Positions 8,313 through 18,609 of a stretch of DNA of 64,000 bases are shown here, one piece after another. The DNA comes from Cytobacillus stercorigallinarum. GTDB taxonomy: Bacteria > Bacillota > Bacilli > Bacillales > Cytobacillaceae. Under the pieces are notes generated by a model. That model did no database searches. It was not told where the DNA came from and saw only the letters and a list, made by a program, of their open reading frames with translations. The DNA lies in assembly GCF_014836495.1 (NCBI RefSeq), contig NZ_JACSQT010000004.1, positions 1-64,000 on the forward strand. Reading direction: 5' to 3'. The first letter of the stretch is position 1, and each line of letters starts with the position of its first letter. The position numbers and the translations under genes are program-made.

Positions 8313-9131
8313 TCACCCCTCCAATGGCACAATTTTACGTTTAGTCATTTCCAATGCTGCTTCTACGCCAGATTTCATTGTATTTTTTGTAATAATTCGG
8401 TTTAAGTCGATACCAAGGCTCACAATCGTCTGCGCGATTTCCGAACGAATACCTACAAGCATGCATTTGGCTCCTACTAAATGGACTGCATCTGCAGCTT
8501 GGATAATATGATGAGCAACCATTGTATCAACAACAGGGACACCTGTAATATCAATCAAGACAACTTCTGAACGATGTTTTACTACACCTTGAAGAAGGTT
8601 TTCCATAATTTGCTTCGCTCGTTCTGTATCAATCATCCCAATTAAAGGCATAACTGTAATACCCTCAAATACAGGAATTAAAGGCGCCGATAGTTCCTGC
8701 AAAGCAATTTTTTGATTCGCTATCGTTCTTTCCCAAGAATCGGTGTAATCATTAATGATTTCACTATTCATGGCTTTTAACCAATGATTCAAATCATGCA
8801 TCACTTTCAATTCATTTTCTTGACGGATATATTTATCTTTGACCATTTCATCGAATACAACATCGCCAAATATATCTAGCGCATTTACGACAAAACGTAG
8901 TGGCCAGCCTAAGTTCACCATTCTATCGGAAAAATTCTCTGATTGACGTTCATACTCGTCCTGTTTTCCAGAAATTTTTAAAATAGCGAGCTCCACTAAC
9001 TCTCTTCCATATGTTTCGAAATTTTGATCGAGGATGACATTGGTAATTGTTTCGTCTGAATCCTCCTTCAATCGGTCCAACCATTCTTTAAAAATATTAT
9101 CTTTATTGTTTTGAATATAATTCAAAGTCAT
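8313..9131 (-). CDS. rsbR: RsbR, stressosome sensor/co-antagonist
   Basis: A 272-residue protein with an N-terminal non-haem globin-like sensor fold and a C-terminal STAS domain (from about residue 150). The two threonines phosphorylated by RsbT in B. subtilis appear to be kept ([12 protein letters not shown] and [11 protein letters not shown]). It is the first gene of the sigma-B operon. A TGCTAGTAT extended -10-like sequence ends about 25 nt upstream of the ATG, but no clear -35 was seen. Confidence 0.94.
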   Translation of the reverse strand: MTLNYIQNNKDNIFKEWLDRLKEDSDETITNVILDQNFETYGRELVELAILKISGKQDEYERQSENFSDRMVNLGWPLRFVVNALDIFGDVVFDEMVKDKYIRQENELKVMHDLNHWLKAMNSEIINDYTDSWERTIANQKIALQELSAPLIPVFEGITVMPLIGMIDTERAKQIMENLLQGVVKHRSEVVLIDITGVPVVDTMVAHHIIQAADAVHLVGAKCMLVGIRSEIAQTIVSLGIDLNRIITKNTMKSGVEAALEMTKRKIVPLEG

Positions 9132-9475
9132 TTGTCTTCCTTTACCTCCTATACTAGCACATCTATTGGTTAGTTTTTCCTTATTTCATTGATTGTAAAA
9201 AAATCTACATGTTTGTAAAAAAATCAGTAAATATCTACTATTGTCTTGTATTATAACGCTTTCTATTTGAAACGTCTTTAACAATATATCCAAATTAAGT
9301 GTGTACCCTTTTATGCTTTTAATCAAACCTAAAACTTTCATTCTTTTTATTTCTTTTTGTTCAGAATGATCTAATAATATAAAATAGGAGGATTTAAAGT
9401 TTAAGCCCGTATCAATAAGTGTATTACATATATTAATAAGCCCGGTCAATGGATTTGTTTTAGATTTGCGGCATA
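9132..9475. other. Intergenic region rsbR-ndoA with a 13-bp direct repeat
   Basis: No supported gene. The sequence TTGTAAAAAAATC occurs at 9193-9205 and again at 9213-9225 (20-bp period), about 60-95 bp upstream of rsbR. A reading frame at 9186-9491 on the minus strand starts inside the ndoA terminator, has no ribosome site and no recognisable product. Confidence 0.5.
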
Positions 9476-9505
9476 TAAAAAAACGCCCCAACTTTTGAGC
9501 GTTTT
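9476..9505 (-). terminator. Terminator of ndoAI-ndoA
   Basis: On the minus strand, AACGCTC / GGGCGTT (arms 9497-9503 and 9482-9488, one G-T pair) with an 8-nt loop is followed by TTTTTTT. It begins right at the ndoA stop codon. Confidence 0.88.
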
Positions 9506-9856
9506 CTAAAATTCTATAAGACCTAAACTGACTTGTAAGGCTTCGTTCACCTTATCCATCATTTCGTCATCAAGATGGGTGATTTTATCGGTTAATCTCT
9601 GCTTATCAATTGTACGGATTTGTTCCAACAATATTACTGAATCTCTTTCAAAAGCATATCGCTTCGCATCAATTTCAACGTGAGTAGGCAGCTTTGCTTT
9701 TTGAATCTGAGCGGTAATTGCTGCGATGATTACTGTGGGACTAAACCGATTCCCGATGTCGTTTTGTATAACAAGTACTGGACGGACACCGCCTTGTTCT
9801 GAGCCAACAACTGGGGATAGGTCTGCAAAATAAACGTCACCACGTTTAACAATCAA
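9506..9856 (-). CDS. ndoA: EndoA / MazF-family mRNA endoribonuclease toxin
   Basis: 116 residues, the same length as B. subtilis EndoA (MazF). Begins [20 protein letters not shown], with RPVLVIQND and [11 protein letters not shown] following, all typical of this family. In B. subtilis the enzyme cleaves RNA at UACAU. It starts 4 nt after its antitoxin gene and has its own terminator, so the pair is a compact toxin-antitoxin unit upstream of rsbR, as in B. subtilis. Confidence 0.95.
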   Translation of the reverse strand: MIVKRGDVYFADLSPVVGSEQGGVRPVLVIQNDIGNRFSPTVIIAAITAQIQKAKLPTHVEIDAKRYAFERDSVILLEQIRTIDKQRLTDKITHLDDEMMDKVNEALQVSLGLIEF

Positions 9857-9860
9857 AGGA

Positions 9861-10148
9861 TCAGCCTCCGCTTACAAGACGTTCAACTGCGTTTTCTGCC
9901 TCGTATTCCGCTTGAAATGCTTCAGATGCTATCGTCAAGTTTAATTTTGCCATCTCCATGTAACCACGTCTCATGGACTCACGAATATGTCTTTTCTTTC
10001 GTTCACGCAAATACATTTTCGTTGCTTGATAAATAAACTCACTTCTGTTCACGTTTTCTTGCTTCGCATAACCATCTAATTCCGTTAATAGATGTTGCGG
10101 CAGTTTCACCACAATTTCTGTTGTTGCGCTGGATTCAGACACAAACAT
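9861..10148 (-). CDS. ndoAI: EndoAI / MazE-like ribbon-helix-helix antitoxin
   Basis: 95 residues with an N-terminal ribbon-helix-helix segment ([20 protein letters not shown] followed by ENVNRSEFI) and an acidic C-terminal tail, which in B. subtilis EndoAI blocks the EndoA active site. A GGAGGTG Shine-Dalgarno lies upstream of the ATG. The 211 bp between it and alr show nothing else recognisable. Confidence 0.92.
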   Translation of the reverse strand: MFVSESSATTEIVVKLPQHLLTELDGYAKQENVNRSEFIYQATKMYLRERKKRHIRESMRRGYMEMAKLNLTIASEAFQAEYEAENAVERLVSGG

Positions 10149-10359
10149 ACACCTCCACCATCACTACACACCATATTTTTTATATCTACCAATTTTCATA
10201 TTACCATTATTCTCTTAGGCTGCAAAGGGGATTTTTAATTTAGTAAGAAATTATCCATAAAAACAGTTGCATTTTCTTTCAATGTCTTCCTAGGAATTTC
10301 AGTGATAATTTCCCAAATGATTAATAACTATTATCTACCAACATCTGCATTGATATGCA

Positions 10360-11508
10360 TTAAAGAATCCCATTTCTTACAGAAATTTTTGCTTTATCCT
10401 GAATATATATTCTTGGTATGCGCGCACCCATTTGACAAGTTACTTCGTAATTAATTGTTTCAAGTGTGTTAGCTATATCATCTACAGAGATGGTTTGATC
10501 ATTTTGCCTCCCAATTAACGTAACGACATCTCCTATTTGATCTTCTTCACTAATACGAATCATACATTGATCCATACAAATTCTTCCGACAATCCTTACT
10601 CTTCTTCCATTCACTAGAACCTCTTGTGTGCCTAACTTTCTAATCCACCCGTCAGCATAACCGATTGGCAATGTACCAATGAATTCTTCTGTTTCCGCTT
10701 CGTACGTTGCTCCGTAACTCACCTTCTCGCCCGGTAGCAATTTTTTTACATGAACAATTTTCGTATGAAGTGAAAACGCTTCTTTTAAGGTAAAAGGTAA
10801 ATGATTTTTAATTTCGGAAGATGGTGACAGGCCATACATTGAAATTCCAAATCTTACGGCATTGAATTTCGCCTCAGGATGCCTCATGCCAGCTGCACTA
10901 TTACTTGCATGAATATATCTTGGTTTCTCATCCATCCAGCTTATCATTTCATTAAAAGTGCTTAACTGTTCATTAAAATAGGCTGCCTCAAGTTCATCTG
11001 CTGTCGCAAAATGCGTGAAAACTCCTTCAACATGGAATTTTCCTTGCTGTAGTTGGTATTGAAATATTCTCCATTCTTCTTTTGATTTAATTCCTAATCT
11101 GCCCATCCCCGAGTCCATCTTTACATGAACTTTTAGTTCTTTATTGATGAATGATGAAGCTTTCTTCAACCACTCGGCTTGGCAAACCGTTAAAGTAATT
11201 GCTGCTTGTTCAGCTAGCCCAGCGTCCTCTGGTCGTGTTAGTCCTAACACTAATATCGGCGCGTCAATCCCTTTATTCCTAAGAGCAAATGCCTCATCTA
11301 AAGTCGCCACCGCTAAGTAAGTAGCACCTGCCTTTAGAGCTGTCTTGGCTACCTCAATATCTCCATGGCCATATGCATTTGCCTTCACAACAGCAAACAA
11401 TTCTGTTTCTTCACCAATATGCTTAATCATTGACTCTACATTATATGTGATATAATCCAAATTTATCTCTGCCCAAGTATCACGAAAATATGGGACCTGT
11501 TGATTCAT
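10360..11508 (-). CDS. alr: Alanine racemase
   Basis: A 382-residue fold-type III PLP enzyme giving D-alanine for peptidoglycan. The PLP lysine is in [10 protein letters not shown] near residue 37. The second-subunit catalytic tyrosine region reads [11 protein letters not shown], and ICMDQCM is also typical. ATG 11508 is preferred (GGGG 11 nt upstream); the alternative GTG 11517 sits almost on the ribosome site. The neighbours (ydcC, acpS, ndoAI) match B. subtilis. Confidence 0.95.
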   Translation of the reverse strand: MNQQVPYFRDTWAEINLDYITYNVESMIKHIGEETELFAVVKANAYGHGDIEVAKTALKAGATYLAVATLDEAFALRNKGIDAPILVLGLTRPEDAGLAEQAAITLTVCQAEWLKKASSFINKELKVHVKMDSGMGRLGIKSKEEWRIFQYQLQQGKFHVEGVFTHFATADELEAAYFNEQLSTFNEMISWMDEKPRYIHASNSAAGMRHPEAKFNAVRFGISMYGLSPSSEIKNHLPFTLKEAFSLHTKIVHVKKLLPGEKVSYGATYEAETEEFIGTLPIGYADGWIRKLGTQEVLVNGRRVRIVGRICMDQCMIRISEEDQIGDVVTLIGRQNDQTISVDDIANTLETINYEVTCQMGARIPRIYIQDKAKISVRNGIL

Positions 11509-11747
11509 ACCGTCCACTTCCCCTTTATACTTTTCCTTCTATCTTTTGATTATGTCACATTAACGTATAACAGAAAAGATAAACTTTCTTCTTCTATCTA
11601 CCACAAGAAAAGCAGCGTAGGACAAATTTAAGAAGTATATTAAACATGCAAGCAGACGTTACTATGTATTACCAAATACTCTAGATATATGTAGTTTATT
11701 TTCGCAAAAAAACCCCTATGAAGCTATAAACGGCAACCATCGGAAAG

Positions 11748-11773
11748 AAACCCGAGGAATCTACCTCGGGTTT
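11748..11773. terminator. Hairpin terminator downstream of the ydcC-like gene
   Basis: A 10-bp perfect stem AAACCCGAGG / CCTCGGGTTT with a 6-nt loop, 14 nt past the stop codon at 11787. On the minus strand it continues TTTCTTTCC, a modest T-rich tail. Confidence 0.72.
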
Positions 11774-11786
11774 ATCTTAACTATAT

Positions 11787-12806
11787 TTATTTTACAACTT
11801 CCCCTTGTACAGACTGTGCAATTTGGATCATTTCTTCTTTCGATAAGTTATTCGATGCAATCATATAATCCACGCCATTTTGCGTCCAGGAAACCATATT
11901 ATCTGACACTGCTCCTACAGTGAAGCCAAGGTCAACAGGGTCACCATTCATCATCTCCTCTTCGCCACCAGAAGTTTGAACAATAACAGCCTTCTCTTGA
12001 ATCATTGTGAATGATTTTTCTTCACCTTCATAGGTTAGAACGACACGTTTACCTTCTTCTGTTTCTACTTCTTTTTCAGAAACAAGTTCAACTTCAGGAA
12101 GCGATTCTGGATAGAAGACAGTGAAATCTTCTTCCTCTGCCACTTCAGCCATTACTGGGAATTCTAGCTGTGCACCTGTCATATTTTTCTTCGTATCGAA
12201 ATCTTTATTATCTAGCTCTTCATTAAATTTCACATTGGAGAAATCTACCGTCACTACTGGTGTTCTTTCTGCATCCATCACCTTCACACTAACTGGCGAT
12301 AAATCCGATTTATTTAAGGTAATCTCTTGTAGAGGTAGCATTTGATTGTTTTGATAACTCGTTTTTGTTTCATAAACATAATGATCTTCAGTTGCTTTAA
12401 ATTTCGCTTCCTTATCATTTTGAATATCTTCAATCAATGACTCATAAAGGTACGCTTGACTACTATTGTTTGGCCAGTCACTTTGGAAACGAAAACTTTT
12501 ATTCAAAGCTGGCGTAAGAACAAACACACCTTCTTTGTTCTTTAAGATCATTTGACTTTGATCTTTTTCAGTATTTTTAAGTGCCACACGATAAAATTCC
12601 GGGTTCTTATGCCATATTTCTATATCATAGGATTGCGGCTCGGAACCTGTTTGCAGCGTCATTTTCGCTTCCGCCTTATAGCTTTTTAATGATTCTATTT
12701 TGCTCGTTAAATCTTTTGTCACATCCTCCTGGGATTTTGTCCCACATGCAGCTAGTGTGACAGTTATGGCCAGTCCCATGAGTAGCCAGAAAAACTTCTT
12801 TTTCAT
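11787..12806 (-). CDS. ydcC: LolA-like lipoprotein (YdcC family)
   Basis: 339 residues with a lipoprotein signal (MKKKFFWLLMGLAITVTLAAC; lipobox LAAC, Cys about 21). The rest resembles the LolA/MucB-like fold: repeated beta strands and lipid- or peptide-binding-type segments (FYRVALKNTEKDQSQMIL). It corresponds in position to YdcC of B. subtilis, placed between acpS and alr and linked to sporulation. Exact function unknown. Confidence 0.85.
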   Translation of the reverse strand: MKKKFFWLLMGLAITVTLAACGTKSQEDVTKDLTSKIESLKSYKAEAKMTLQTGSEPQSYDIEIWHKNPEFYRVALKNTEKDQSQMILKNKEGVFVLTPALNKSFRFQSDWPNNSSQAYLYESLIEDIQNDKEAKFKATEDHYVYETKTSYQNNQMLPLQEITLNKSDLSPVSVKVMDAERTPVVTVDFSNVKFNEELDNKDFDTKKNMTGAQLEFPVMAEVAEEEDFTVFYPESLPEVELVSEKEVETEEGKRVVLTYEGEEKSFTMIQEKAVIVQTSGGEEEMMNGDPVDLGFTVGAVSDNMVSWTQNGVDYMIASNNLSKEEMIQIAQSVQGEVVK

Positions 12807-13007
12807 TCCTTCAACCCCTTTGTCTTATAATCAACAGTGCAGTCAAACGCTTCCGTGGCCTTGTCTCCTCCATTGCACTATTGAATATATGAGACAACCT
12901 CAAAGATTATTCCAGACGTTCTCATCGATTAAGAATATTTTTTTGGAGTCTAGGGTTTATTTGGTTTGAAGGAATAGTAGCTATAAACAACTAACCTTTC
13001 TTTCCTA

Positions 13008-13370
13008 TTAATACGAGTCTTCTTCAATTATCACTTGAGCAACGGCATACTCTTTACTATGGGAAATAGATAAGTGTACATGACAGCCTTCAACCGGTCG
13101 AACAATAATCGGTTGTCCGGTCATATGGTTAGCTGTTTCAATATCTAGAAATGAAAGTGATTGTCCGATACCTGTTCCTTTCGCTTTAGCAAAGGCTTCT
13201 TTCGCAGCAAATCTCCCTGCTAAAAACTCTATTTTCCTATGCCCCGTTAGTGTCTCATATTTCTGTTTTTCGTTTGTTGTTAAAATACGTTCTGCAAACC
13301 GTTCTTTTCTTTCTACTAATTGTTTCACTCTCTTTAATTCAATTATATCGATGCCAATGCCTTTAATCAT
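13008..13370 (-). CDS. acpS: Holo-[acyl-carrier-protein] synthase
   Basis: A 120-residue phosphopantetheinyl transferase, normal length for AcpS. The metal/CoA motif GIGIDIIELKRV is at the start, and the second motif FAAKEAFAKAKGTGIG lies in the middle. It converts apo-ACP to holo-ACP for fatty acid synthesis. ATG 13370 is chosen because AGAGGG lies 8 nt upstream; the GTG at 13379 overlaps that ribosome site. Divergent from ydcA. Confidence 0.95.
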   Translation of the reverse strand: MIKGIGIDIIELKRVKQLVERKERFAERILTTNEKQKYETLTGHRKIEFLAGRFAAKEAFAKAKGTGIGQSLSFLDIETANHMTGQPIIVRPVEGCHVHLSISHSKEYAVAQVIIEEDSY

Positions 13371-13461
13371 TCTAATCACCCTCTTCTAAATAAAATAAAT
13401 GCTGCATAAAACAAACTATAGTATATTTAATGTATGAGAACATTTTAGGAGGAGTCAATTA

Positions 13462-14187
13462 TTGTTTATCAGGACAGAAAGCTTTAGAGAATTTATTCGC
13501 TTCTATCCCATCGTTACTTCTATTATCGCAATTAATATTGTATTGTATTTACTTACTGTCTTGCCCATCCTTCCAACTAATTGGTTAATGGCGCATTTTG
13601 CAGGTATTAATATTTATATTATGCAAGGAGAAATATGGAGACTTTTTACACCTATTTTCATGCATAGCGGATTTGCTCATCTTTTATTTAATTGCTTCTC
13701 ACTTGTTTTATTTGGACCACCACTTGAGAGAGCAATTGGCAAGGGGCGTTTCCTCCTTGTTTACTTCCTAGCTGGTATTGGCGCTAATATCGCAACACTC
13801 ATCCTTGAACCGTTAACATATATTCACGTTGGAGCGAGCGGAGCGATTTATGGTATCTTCGGTTTCTTTATTGCTATTATTGTGTACCGCAGAGATTTAC
13901 TTTCACAGCAAAATACACAACTCATTCTTGCCATCACAGTGATTGGTGTGATTATGACCTTCTTGCAAGCGAATGTAAATGTGATTGCCCATCTATTTGG
14001 TCTATTAGCAGGTTTCCTCACTGGATCAGCAATGATTAAGACGAGATTAAAAGATGGCTATCATGCAACGAGACCGCCAAGCCAATGGAAGTCTTCAGCT
14101 AGAAAATTAAAAGGCGTTCCTCTATCAACCATTCTGATCTTTGGGGGCATTATTCTTCTAGCAATTATTGGCCTTTTGTCACGTTAA
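13462..14187 (+). CDS. ydcA: Rhomboid-family intramembrane serine protease (YdcA)
   Basis: A 241-residue polytopic membrane protein. The catalytic Ser lies in GASGAIYGIFG and the catalytic His in NVNVIAHLFGLLAGF. An upstream conserved HSGFAHLLFNCFSL is also typical. TTG start with AGGAGGAG 7 nt upstream. Rhomboids cleave membrane-embedded substrates; no substrate can be inferred. Same divergent placement from acpS as in B. subtilis. Confidence 0.93.
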   Translation: MFIRTESFREFIRFYPIVTSIIAINIVLYLLTVLPILPTNWLMAHFAGINIYIMQGEIWRLFTPIFMHSGFAHLLFNCFSLVLFGPPLERAIGKGRFLLVYFLAGIGANIATLILEPLTYIHVGASGAIYGIFGFFIAIIVYRRDLLSQQNTQLILAITVIGVIMTFLQANVNVIAHLFGLLAGFLTGSAMIKTRLKDGYHATRPPSQWKSSARKLKGVPLSTILIFGGIILLAIIGLLSR

Positions 14188-14204
14188 CGAAATCGTGCAT
14201 ACAG

Positions 14205-14243
14205 ACAGCAAATCCGAACATAAATGTTCGGATTTGCTGTTTC
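14205..14243 (+). terminator. Terminator of ydcA
   Basis: A 15-bp perfect stem (arms 14206-14220 and 14225-14239) with a TAAA loop, then TTTCAAT. It can also act on the converging ydbT, whose stop lies at 14242. Confidence 0.88.
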
Positions 14244-15681
14244 AATCACTATTCTCAGGAGTATATGAATACCATTTGTAAATAGATAATACATCATCTA
14301 CTTCTAGGTCAACTACATCTCCACCAGTCGCACCAGAACCAGACATAGCCTTAGCAGAAATAGTAGCTAACTGATTTTTCTTCTGAAAATAGGTTTCTTT
14401 CATTGTTATTGATTGTGTTCGATTCTTCCTCAAATAAACAGTTGTTTTAGAAATAAATCGTGAACGAAGAACGAGTTGATTTTCTAAAATCGTCCAACCA
14501 GCCGCTTTATAACGATAATAAGATAAAATAAGTATCAATCCAACGAAAACTAAACTAAATAACCCCCACACAGGGAATAAATAAAGAAGGATAGCTGCCA
14601 CTGGAATAGAGAAAAACAACCCTCTGAATATGTATCTTCTTAAAGCCCTTTTTGGTGCTGGAACGAACATATCTGTCAATTGGTAATCTTTTAGTCCAGT
14701 TTCAATCTTCTCGCGAATCCGGTTCCGCTTAATAATAGGTAAAAGCATCACTTTCGAGCTATCCGCATCTTTCAAAGACCCACCTGCACTCTCAATGTAA
14801 ACAGATGCATAGCCAATCGCTTGGCGAACTGGATTCTCATTTATCCTTAATGCTTGAATACGATGTAGGGGAATCGTTAGTTGCTTCTTCTCTAGTAAAC
14901 CGCGTGTAATAATTAATTCATCTCCCACTTTTCTCACTGTAAAATTAGCATACTTTAACACTGATCCAATGAGAGCAATGAGCCAGGCAAGAACGAAACC
15001 AAGGAAAACCATTAAACTGATTAGCATCACACCGCCCGTAATAAAGACACTCAATTCGTCAAATACCTTCTCATAAGGAATCACTTCAGAAAATTGGGAT
15101 AAAAAGGCAAAAACAGCTGATATCACAACACCTACTCCCCCAGAGGTCGAAGAAAGTAAAATCAACTCACCTGGTTTAATTTGATAAAGTATTTGTTCCT
15201 CTTTTTGTTCTGTTTCGATTTGCTCATCTAACTCTATATGTGCCTTTTTAGATTGCGATAGAATCTCTTGAATTTGCTGCGCCTCATTTTTAGATATGGC
15301 AGTCAATATCGCTTCTGCCTCTATTCCTGAACCAGCTGTTTCAATGGTCATTTTCACTAAACCAAAAGGTCTCTGTAAAATACCTTCAGATAAATCAAGA
15401 CTTTGAATGCGTTCGAAGGGTATATATCTTTTTTTACGAATAATTAACCCTGATTCGATTCGTAATTCTCCCTCTTCTATCCTATAAGTAAAACGGAGCC
15501 AAGTAAGGATACCAGATACAAGTATAAGAGCGATAATACCTAACGTAATAAAAAGCTGAATCTTTCCTTCGCTATTACCAAATACGACAATAATTAAAAT
15601 CGGAATAATGGAGTCCTTTAATGTTTTCAGTACATTTGATACGGCTGCAATAAAATGAAGTCTTCTCGGCTCAGACATCAT
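14242..15681 (-). CDS. ydbT: Membrane protein with bacterial PH domains (YdbT)
   Basis: 479 residues with about six hydrophobic segments and three bPH2-type domains (for example YIPFERIQSLDLSEGILQR, LTIPLHRIQALRINE, VYLRKNRTQSITMKE). Same architecture as YdbT of B. subtilis; in that organism ydbS-ydbT are linked to resistance to some antimicrobial peptides. The start overlaps ydbS by 11 nt, so the two are coupled. Confidence 0.9.
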   Translation of the reverse strand: MMSEPRRLHFIAAVSNVLKTLKDSIIPILIIVVFGNSEGKIQLFITLGIIALILVSGILTWLRFTYRIEEGELRIESGLIIRKKRYIPFERIQSLDLSEGILQRPFGLVKMTIETAGSGIEAEAILTAISKNEAQQIQEILSQSKKAHIELDEQIETEQKEEQILYQIKPGELILLSSTSGGVGVVISAVFAFLSQFSEVIPYEKVFDELSVFITGGVMLISLMVFLGFVLAWLIALIGSVLKYANFTVRKVGDELIITRGLLEKKQLTIPLHRIQALRINENPVRQAIGYASVYIESAGGSLKDADSSKVMLLPIIKRNRIREKIETGLKDYQLTDMFVPAPKRALRRYIFRGLFFSIPVAAILLYLFPVWGLFSLVFVGLILILSYYRYKAAGWTILENQLVLRSRFISKTTVYLRKNRTQSITMKETYFQKKNQLATISAKAMSGSGATGGDVVDLEVDDVLSIYKWYSYTPENSD

Positions 15682-16150
15682 CTACAGCCACCCTTGCTAA
15701 GTTAGATATAAAAAACCGCAGTTCTTCTGCTTCTTCTAAATCTAAAGCAGGTATCTCATGGACAGTTGCCGCAGTTGAAACCGTCACAGTAGCTAGTTTA
15801 TATTTTCGTAGAATTGGTCCTTGGTGAGTATCTACATGCTGCACCCTGATCATTGGGACGAGTGTACGTTTGATGATAAATATTCCATGCTGTAGTTCTA
15901 TTTCATTCTCTCTCACTTCATAACGCCATCTTTTCCACCTCACAGTGGGAAAAACTTTAATCGCTAAATAGGCATAAAGAGCAAATATAATTAATGCAAC
16001 ACCAATTATCCACATCTGCCAATCAAAAATAAATGTTAAAACGATAGCGCCAATTGCCAATACAAATGGGATAAGGGAATGTAGTGCACCAGATATTTTC
16101 CAAACAGTCAGACCCCGTTTAGAAATACGCTTTTGCGGCTTTGATAACAT
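15671..16150 (-). CDS. ydbS: PH domain membrane protein (YdbS)
   Basis: 159 residues: two membrane segments near residues 20-70 followed by one bPH2 domain (KRTLVPMIRVQHVDTHQG, then ILRKYKLATVTVSTAA). Partner of YdbT in one overlapping unit. Confidence 0.9.
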   Translation of the reverse strand: MLSKPQKRISKRGLTVWKISGALHSLIPFVLAIGAIVLTFIFDWQMWIIGVALIIFALYAYLAIKVFPTVRWKRWRYEVRENEIELQHGIFIIKRTLVPMIRVQHVDTHQGPILRKYKLATVTVSTAATVHEIPALDLEEAEELRFFISNLARVAVDDV

Positions 16151-16315
16151 ATATGTAAACCCCCTAAAATTCCTTTTTCATCAACTATAGTATACATGAA
16201 AGCCACACTATGTCTCAGTAAAAACTTGGATATTTTTTTCATTCTTATTTATTATTTCTATACGATAGTCTAAGGAAAAGGTTTCAATCGGAGTGAAGTT
16301 ACCTACCTAATTTAT

Positions 16316-16735
16316 TTACTTATAAAATGTCATATGATCTTTATCTTGTCGGTAGTAAGCTAATCGATCTTGTAATGTCCCCGTATGAAACTCAAATTTA
16401 TGTCCATCTGGATCAGTAAAATATATTGAACGCTTATCTTTTTCGTCCCTTATGCGACCAGATAAGATATTCACTTTTAAGTCTTGTAATCGTTGATAAC
16501 AACTTTCAAAATCATCTTCATCAATAGAAAACGCAATATGAGTATAAGATTCGGTAATTTCATTACGAGGTATATCTCTTTCTTCATTAAGGGCTATCCA
16601 CATGCCTTGACAATCAAAATAAGCTGTCGTTCTCCCCTTTACAAGCAATTTAGCTGCAAATACCTTTTCATAAAAAGCAATAGAACGATCTAAATCAGAA
16701 ACAGAAAATAACATATGGTTCAAACCTTTAATCAT
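16316..16735 (-). CDS. fosB: FosB, fosfomycin-inactivating bacillithiol transferase
   Basis: A 139-residue vicinal-oxygen-chelate fold enzyme. The metal ligands are in place: His7 (LNH), His66 (SYTHIAF) and Glu115 ([10 protein letters not shown]). KGRTTAYF and [15 protein letters not shown] match FosB throughout. It opens the fosfomycin epoxide with bacillithiol using Mn2+ or Mg2+. ATG 16735 is chosen because GAGGTG lies 9 nt upstream, whereas the GTG at 16747 overlaps it. Chromosomal fosB is intrinsic in many Bacillus; no mobile element is seen here. Confidence 0.93.
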   Translation of the reverse strand: MIKGLNHMLFSVSDLDRSIAFYEKVFAAKLLVKGRTTAYFDCQGMWIALNEERDIPRNEITESYTHIAFSIDEDDFESCYQRLQDLKVNILSGRIRDEKDKRSIYFTDPDGHKFEFHTGTLQDRLAYYRQDKDHMTFYK

Positions 16736-17073
16736 ACTGGCACTCACCTCATCTTGTTTTCAATAAATTTATATGCATCCTATTCATTATACTGAAGCAG
16801 GAGCAAATACTATAGTTAAAAATATATGTGGAGATTCATGTTCATGACTTGCGCTCTTATGAGTGGGGTTGGCAGGTTGTTTTTTCGCAAGTCATGTTTA
16901 TGGACAAAAGTCAGCGGGAGTGCAAGCCGTATTTACTTTGAACTCCTAATAAAAATGAATGAATAGCTTAACGTTTAGATTTTGAACCTTCTTATATGTA
17001 GGCATTTTCATTTCCTTTTTTATTCTCCTCATACTTTGAGTTCTTAGTTTTTAGGAGATTCTACTTAATAACA
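16736..17073. other. Intergenic region fosB-cshA with an inverted repeat
   Basis: No gene is visible. An 11-bp perfect inverted repeat, CATGACTTGCG (16843-16853) and CGCAAGTCATG (16886-16896), encloses 32 nt and extends outwards imperfectly (CATGTT versus TTTATG). The region is locally more GC-rich than its surroundings. Confidence 0.5.
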
Positions 17074-17110
17074 CAAAGAACCGAGCATCTCATTTCAATG
17101 CTCGGTTCTC
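17074..17110 (-). terminator. Terminator of cshA
   Basis: An 11-bp perfect stem GAACCGAGCAT / ATGCTCGGTTC (17078-17088, 17098-17108) with a 9-nt loop, then TTTGTG on the minus strand. Confidence 0.8.
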
Positions 17111-17118
17111 CCTAAATG

Positions 17119-18609
17119 TTATCTATAGCTATTTGCATTTGTTTTCTTATTTCCTTGATAATTCCTTTTACCTGAAGGTTTACCATCACGGGAGCGATAG
17201 GAATTACTTTGTCTTCCTTTCGGGCTATATCCACCTCTAGGACGTTTATTTCTATCGGTTGATCTTCTGTCTCGTTTAGCTGGTAAAGGTTTTTCTTCCG
17301 TTAATTTTACTGGAGTCGTGTCCGGTTCTTTGATCATGAGCTTCAACAATGCTTGAACAACCGTTGTTGCGTCATGTTGTTCAAGTAATTGTTGTGCAGA
17401 TTGTTGATAATATTGAAGATGATTTTCCTCAATGATTTGCTCAACTTTTTCAGCAACAGCTTTCTGTTGCCCCTCTAGTGCTTGATCTAACGTCGGAGCA
17501 GCCATTCTTTCCATTTTCTTTTTCGTTGTTTTTTCAACGATACGTAAGTATGATTTCTCACGCGGGTTAATAAATGTCATGGCCATTCCTTCTTTACCCG
17601 CACGACCTGTTCGACCAATACGGTGAACATAACTTTCTGGATCTTGTGGTATATCAAAGTTATATACATGTGTAACACCAGAAATATCTAATCCACGAGC
17701 TGCTACATCTGTTGCGACAAGGACATCAATCGATCTTTCTTTAAATTTACGAAGGACAGACATACGTTTAGCCTGGCTCAAGTCGCCATGTATTCCTTCT
17801 GCATTGTAACCTCTTAAACTTAAGGCTTCAGAAAGTTCATCCACCCTTCTTTTCGTACGTCCGAAAACAATTGCAAGTTCAGGTGATTGAATATCAAGTA
17901 GTCTTGTTAACACATCAAATTTAGTTTTCTCTTGTACTTCAATATAATATTGCTCGATGAGTGGTACAGTCATTTCCTTCGCTTTCACTCGAACGATTTG
18001 TGGCTCTTTCATAAACCGTTCAGCAATACGTTGAATGGCTGGTGGCATCGTCGCAGAGAAGAGTAGAGTATGCTTCTCTTCTGGGACACTTGATAAGATT
18101 TTTTCAATATCATCAATAAAGCCCATATTTAACATTTCATCTGCTTCATCTAAAATTACTTTTTTAACATGATCAAGTTTAATTGTTTTTCGATTAATAT
18201 GATCAAGAATTCTTCCAGGTGTACCGACAATAATATGAGGGCGATTTTTTAAAGCACGTATTTGGCGATTAATATCTTGACCACCATAAATCGATAACAC
18301 TCTCGTTCTTTTCCCAAAACCTAATTTGTATAATTCCTCTGACACTTGAATGGCTAATTCTCTAGTCGGTGCGATGACTAAACCTTGAATAAAACCTTCA
18401 TTATAGTCAATATGGTCAATCATAGGAATACCGAAAGCGGCTGTTTTACCTGTACCTGTTTGTGCTTGTCCAATTAAGTCCTTATTCTGTAAGCTTAAAG
18501 GAATCGTCTCTGCTTGAATCGGAGTTGCCTCTTCAAACCCCATTCTTTTAAGAGACTTCATTGTTTCAGGGCTAATACCCAAATCTTGAAACTTAGTCAA
18601 TGTATTCAA
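17119..18609 (-). CDS. cshA: DEAD-box RNA helicase CshA
   Basis: A 496-residue DEAD-box ATPase with the usual motifs: Q motif near the start, [21 protein letters not shown], and [10 protein letters not shown]. The basic C-terminal tail ([20 protein letters not shown] and on) is typical of CshA. In B. subtilis CshA works with the RNA degradosome and in cold adaptation and ribosome assembly. A GGAG site precedes the ATG. Its position beside ydbS and murF matches B. subtilis (ydbR). Confidence 0.96.
   Translation of the reverse strand: MNTLTKFQDLGISPETMKSLKRMGFEEATPIQAETIPLSLQNKDLIGQAQTGTGKTAAFGIPMIDHIDYNEGFIQGLVIAPTRELAIQVSEELYKLGFGKRTRVLSIYGGQDINRQIRALKNRPHIIVGTPGRILDHINRKTIKLDHVKKVILDEADEMLNMGFIDDIEKILSSVPEEKHTLLFSATMPPAIQRIAERFMKEPQIVRVKAKEMTVPLIEQYYIEVQEKTKFDVLTRLLDIQSPELAIVFGRTKRRVDELSEALSLRGYNAEGIHGDLSQAKRMSVLRKFKERSIDVLVATDVAARGLDISGVTHVYNFDIPQDPESYVHRIGRTGRAGKEGMAMTFINPREKSYLRIVEKTTKKKMERMAAPTLDQALEGQQKAVAEKVEQIIEENHLQYYQQSAQQLLEQHDATTVVQALLKLMIKEPDTTPVKLTEEKPLPAKRDRRSTDRNKRPRGGYSPKGRQSNSYRSRDGKPSGKRNYQGNKKTNANSYR

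Noticed and set aside
9186..9491. 101-codon ORF on the minus strand between ndoA and rsbR
   Set aside because: Its first codons lie in the ndoA terminator hairpin. There is no ribosome site, and the predicted product is low-complexity with no recognisable family.
16316..16735. Mobile resistance gene interpretation of fosB
   Set aside because: There is no insertion sequence, integrase or composition shift around it. The gene sits within conserved chromosomal order, so it is best seen as intrinsic.
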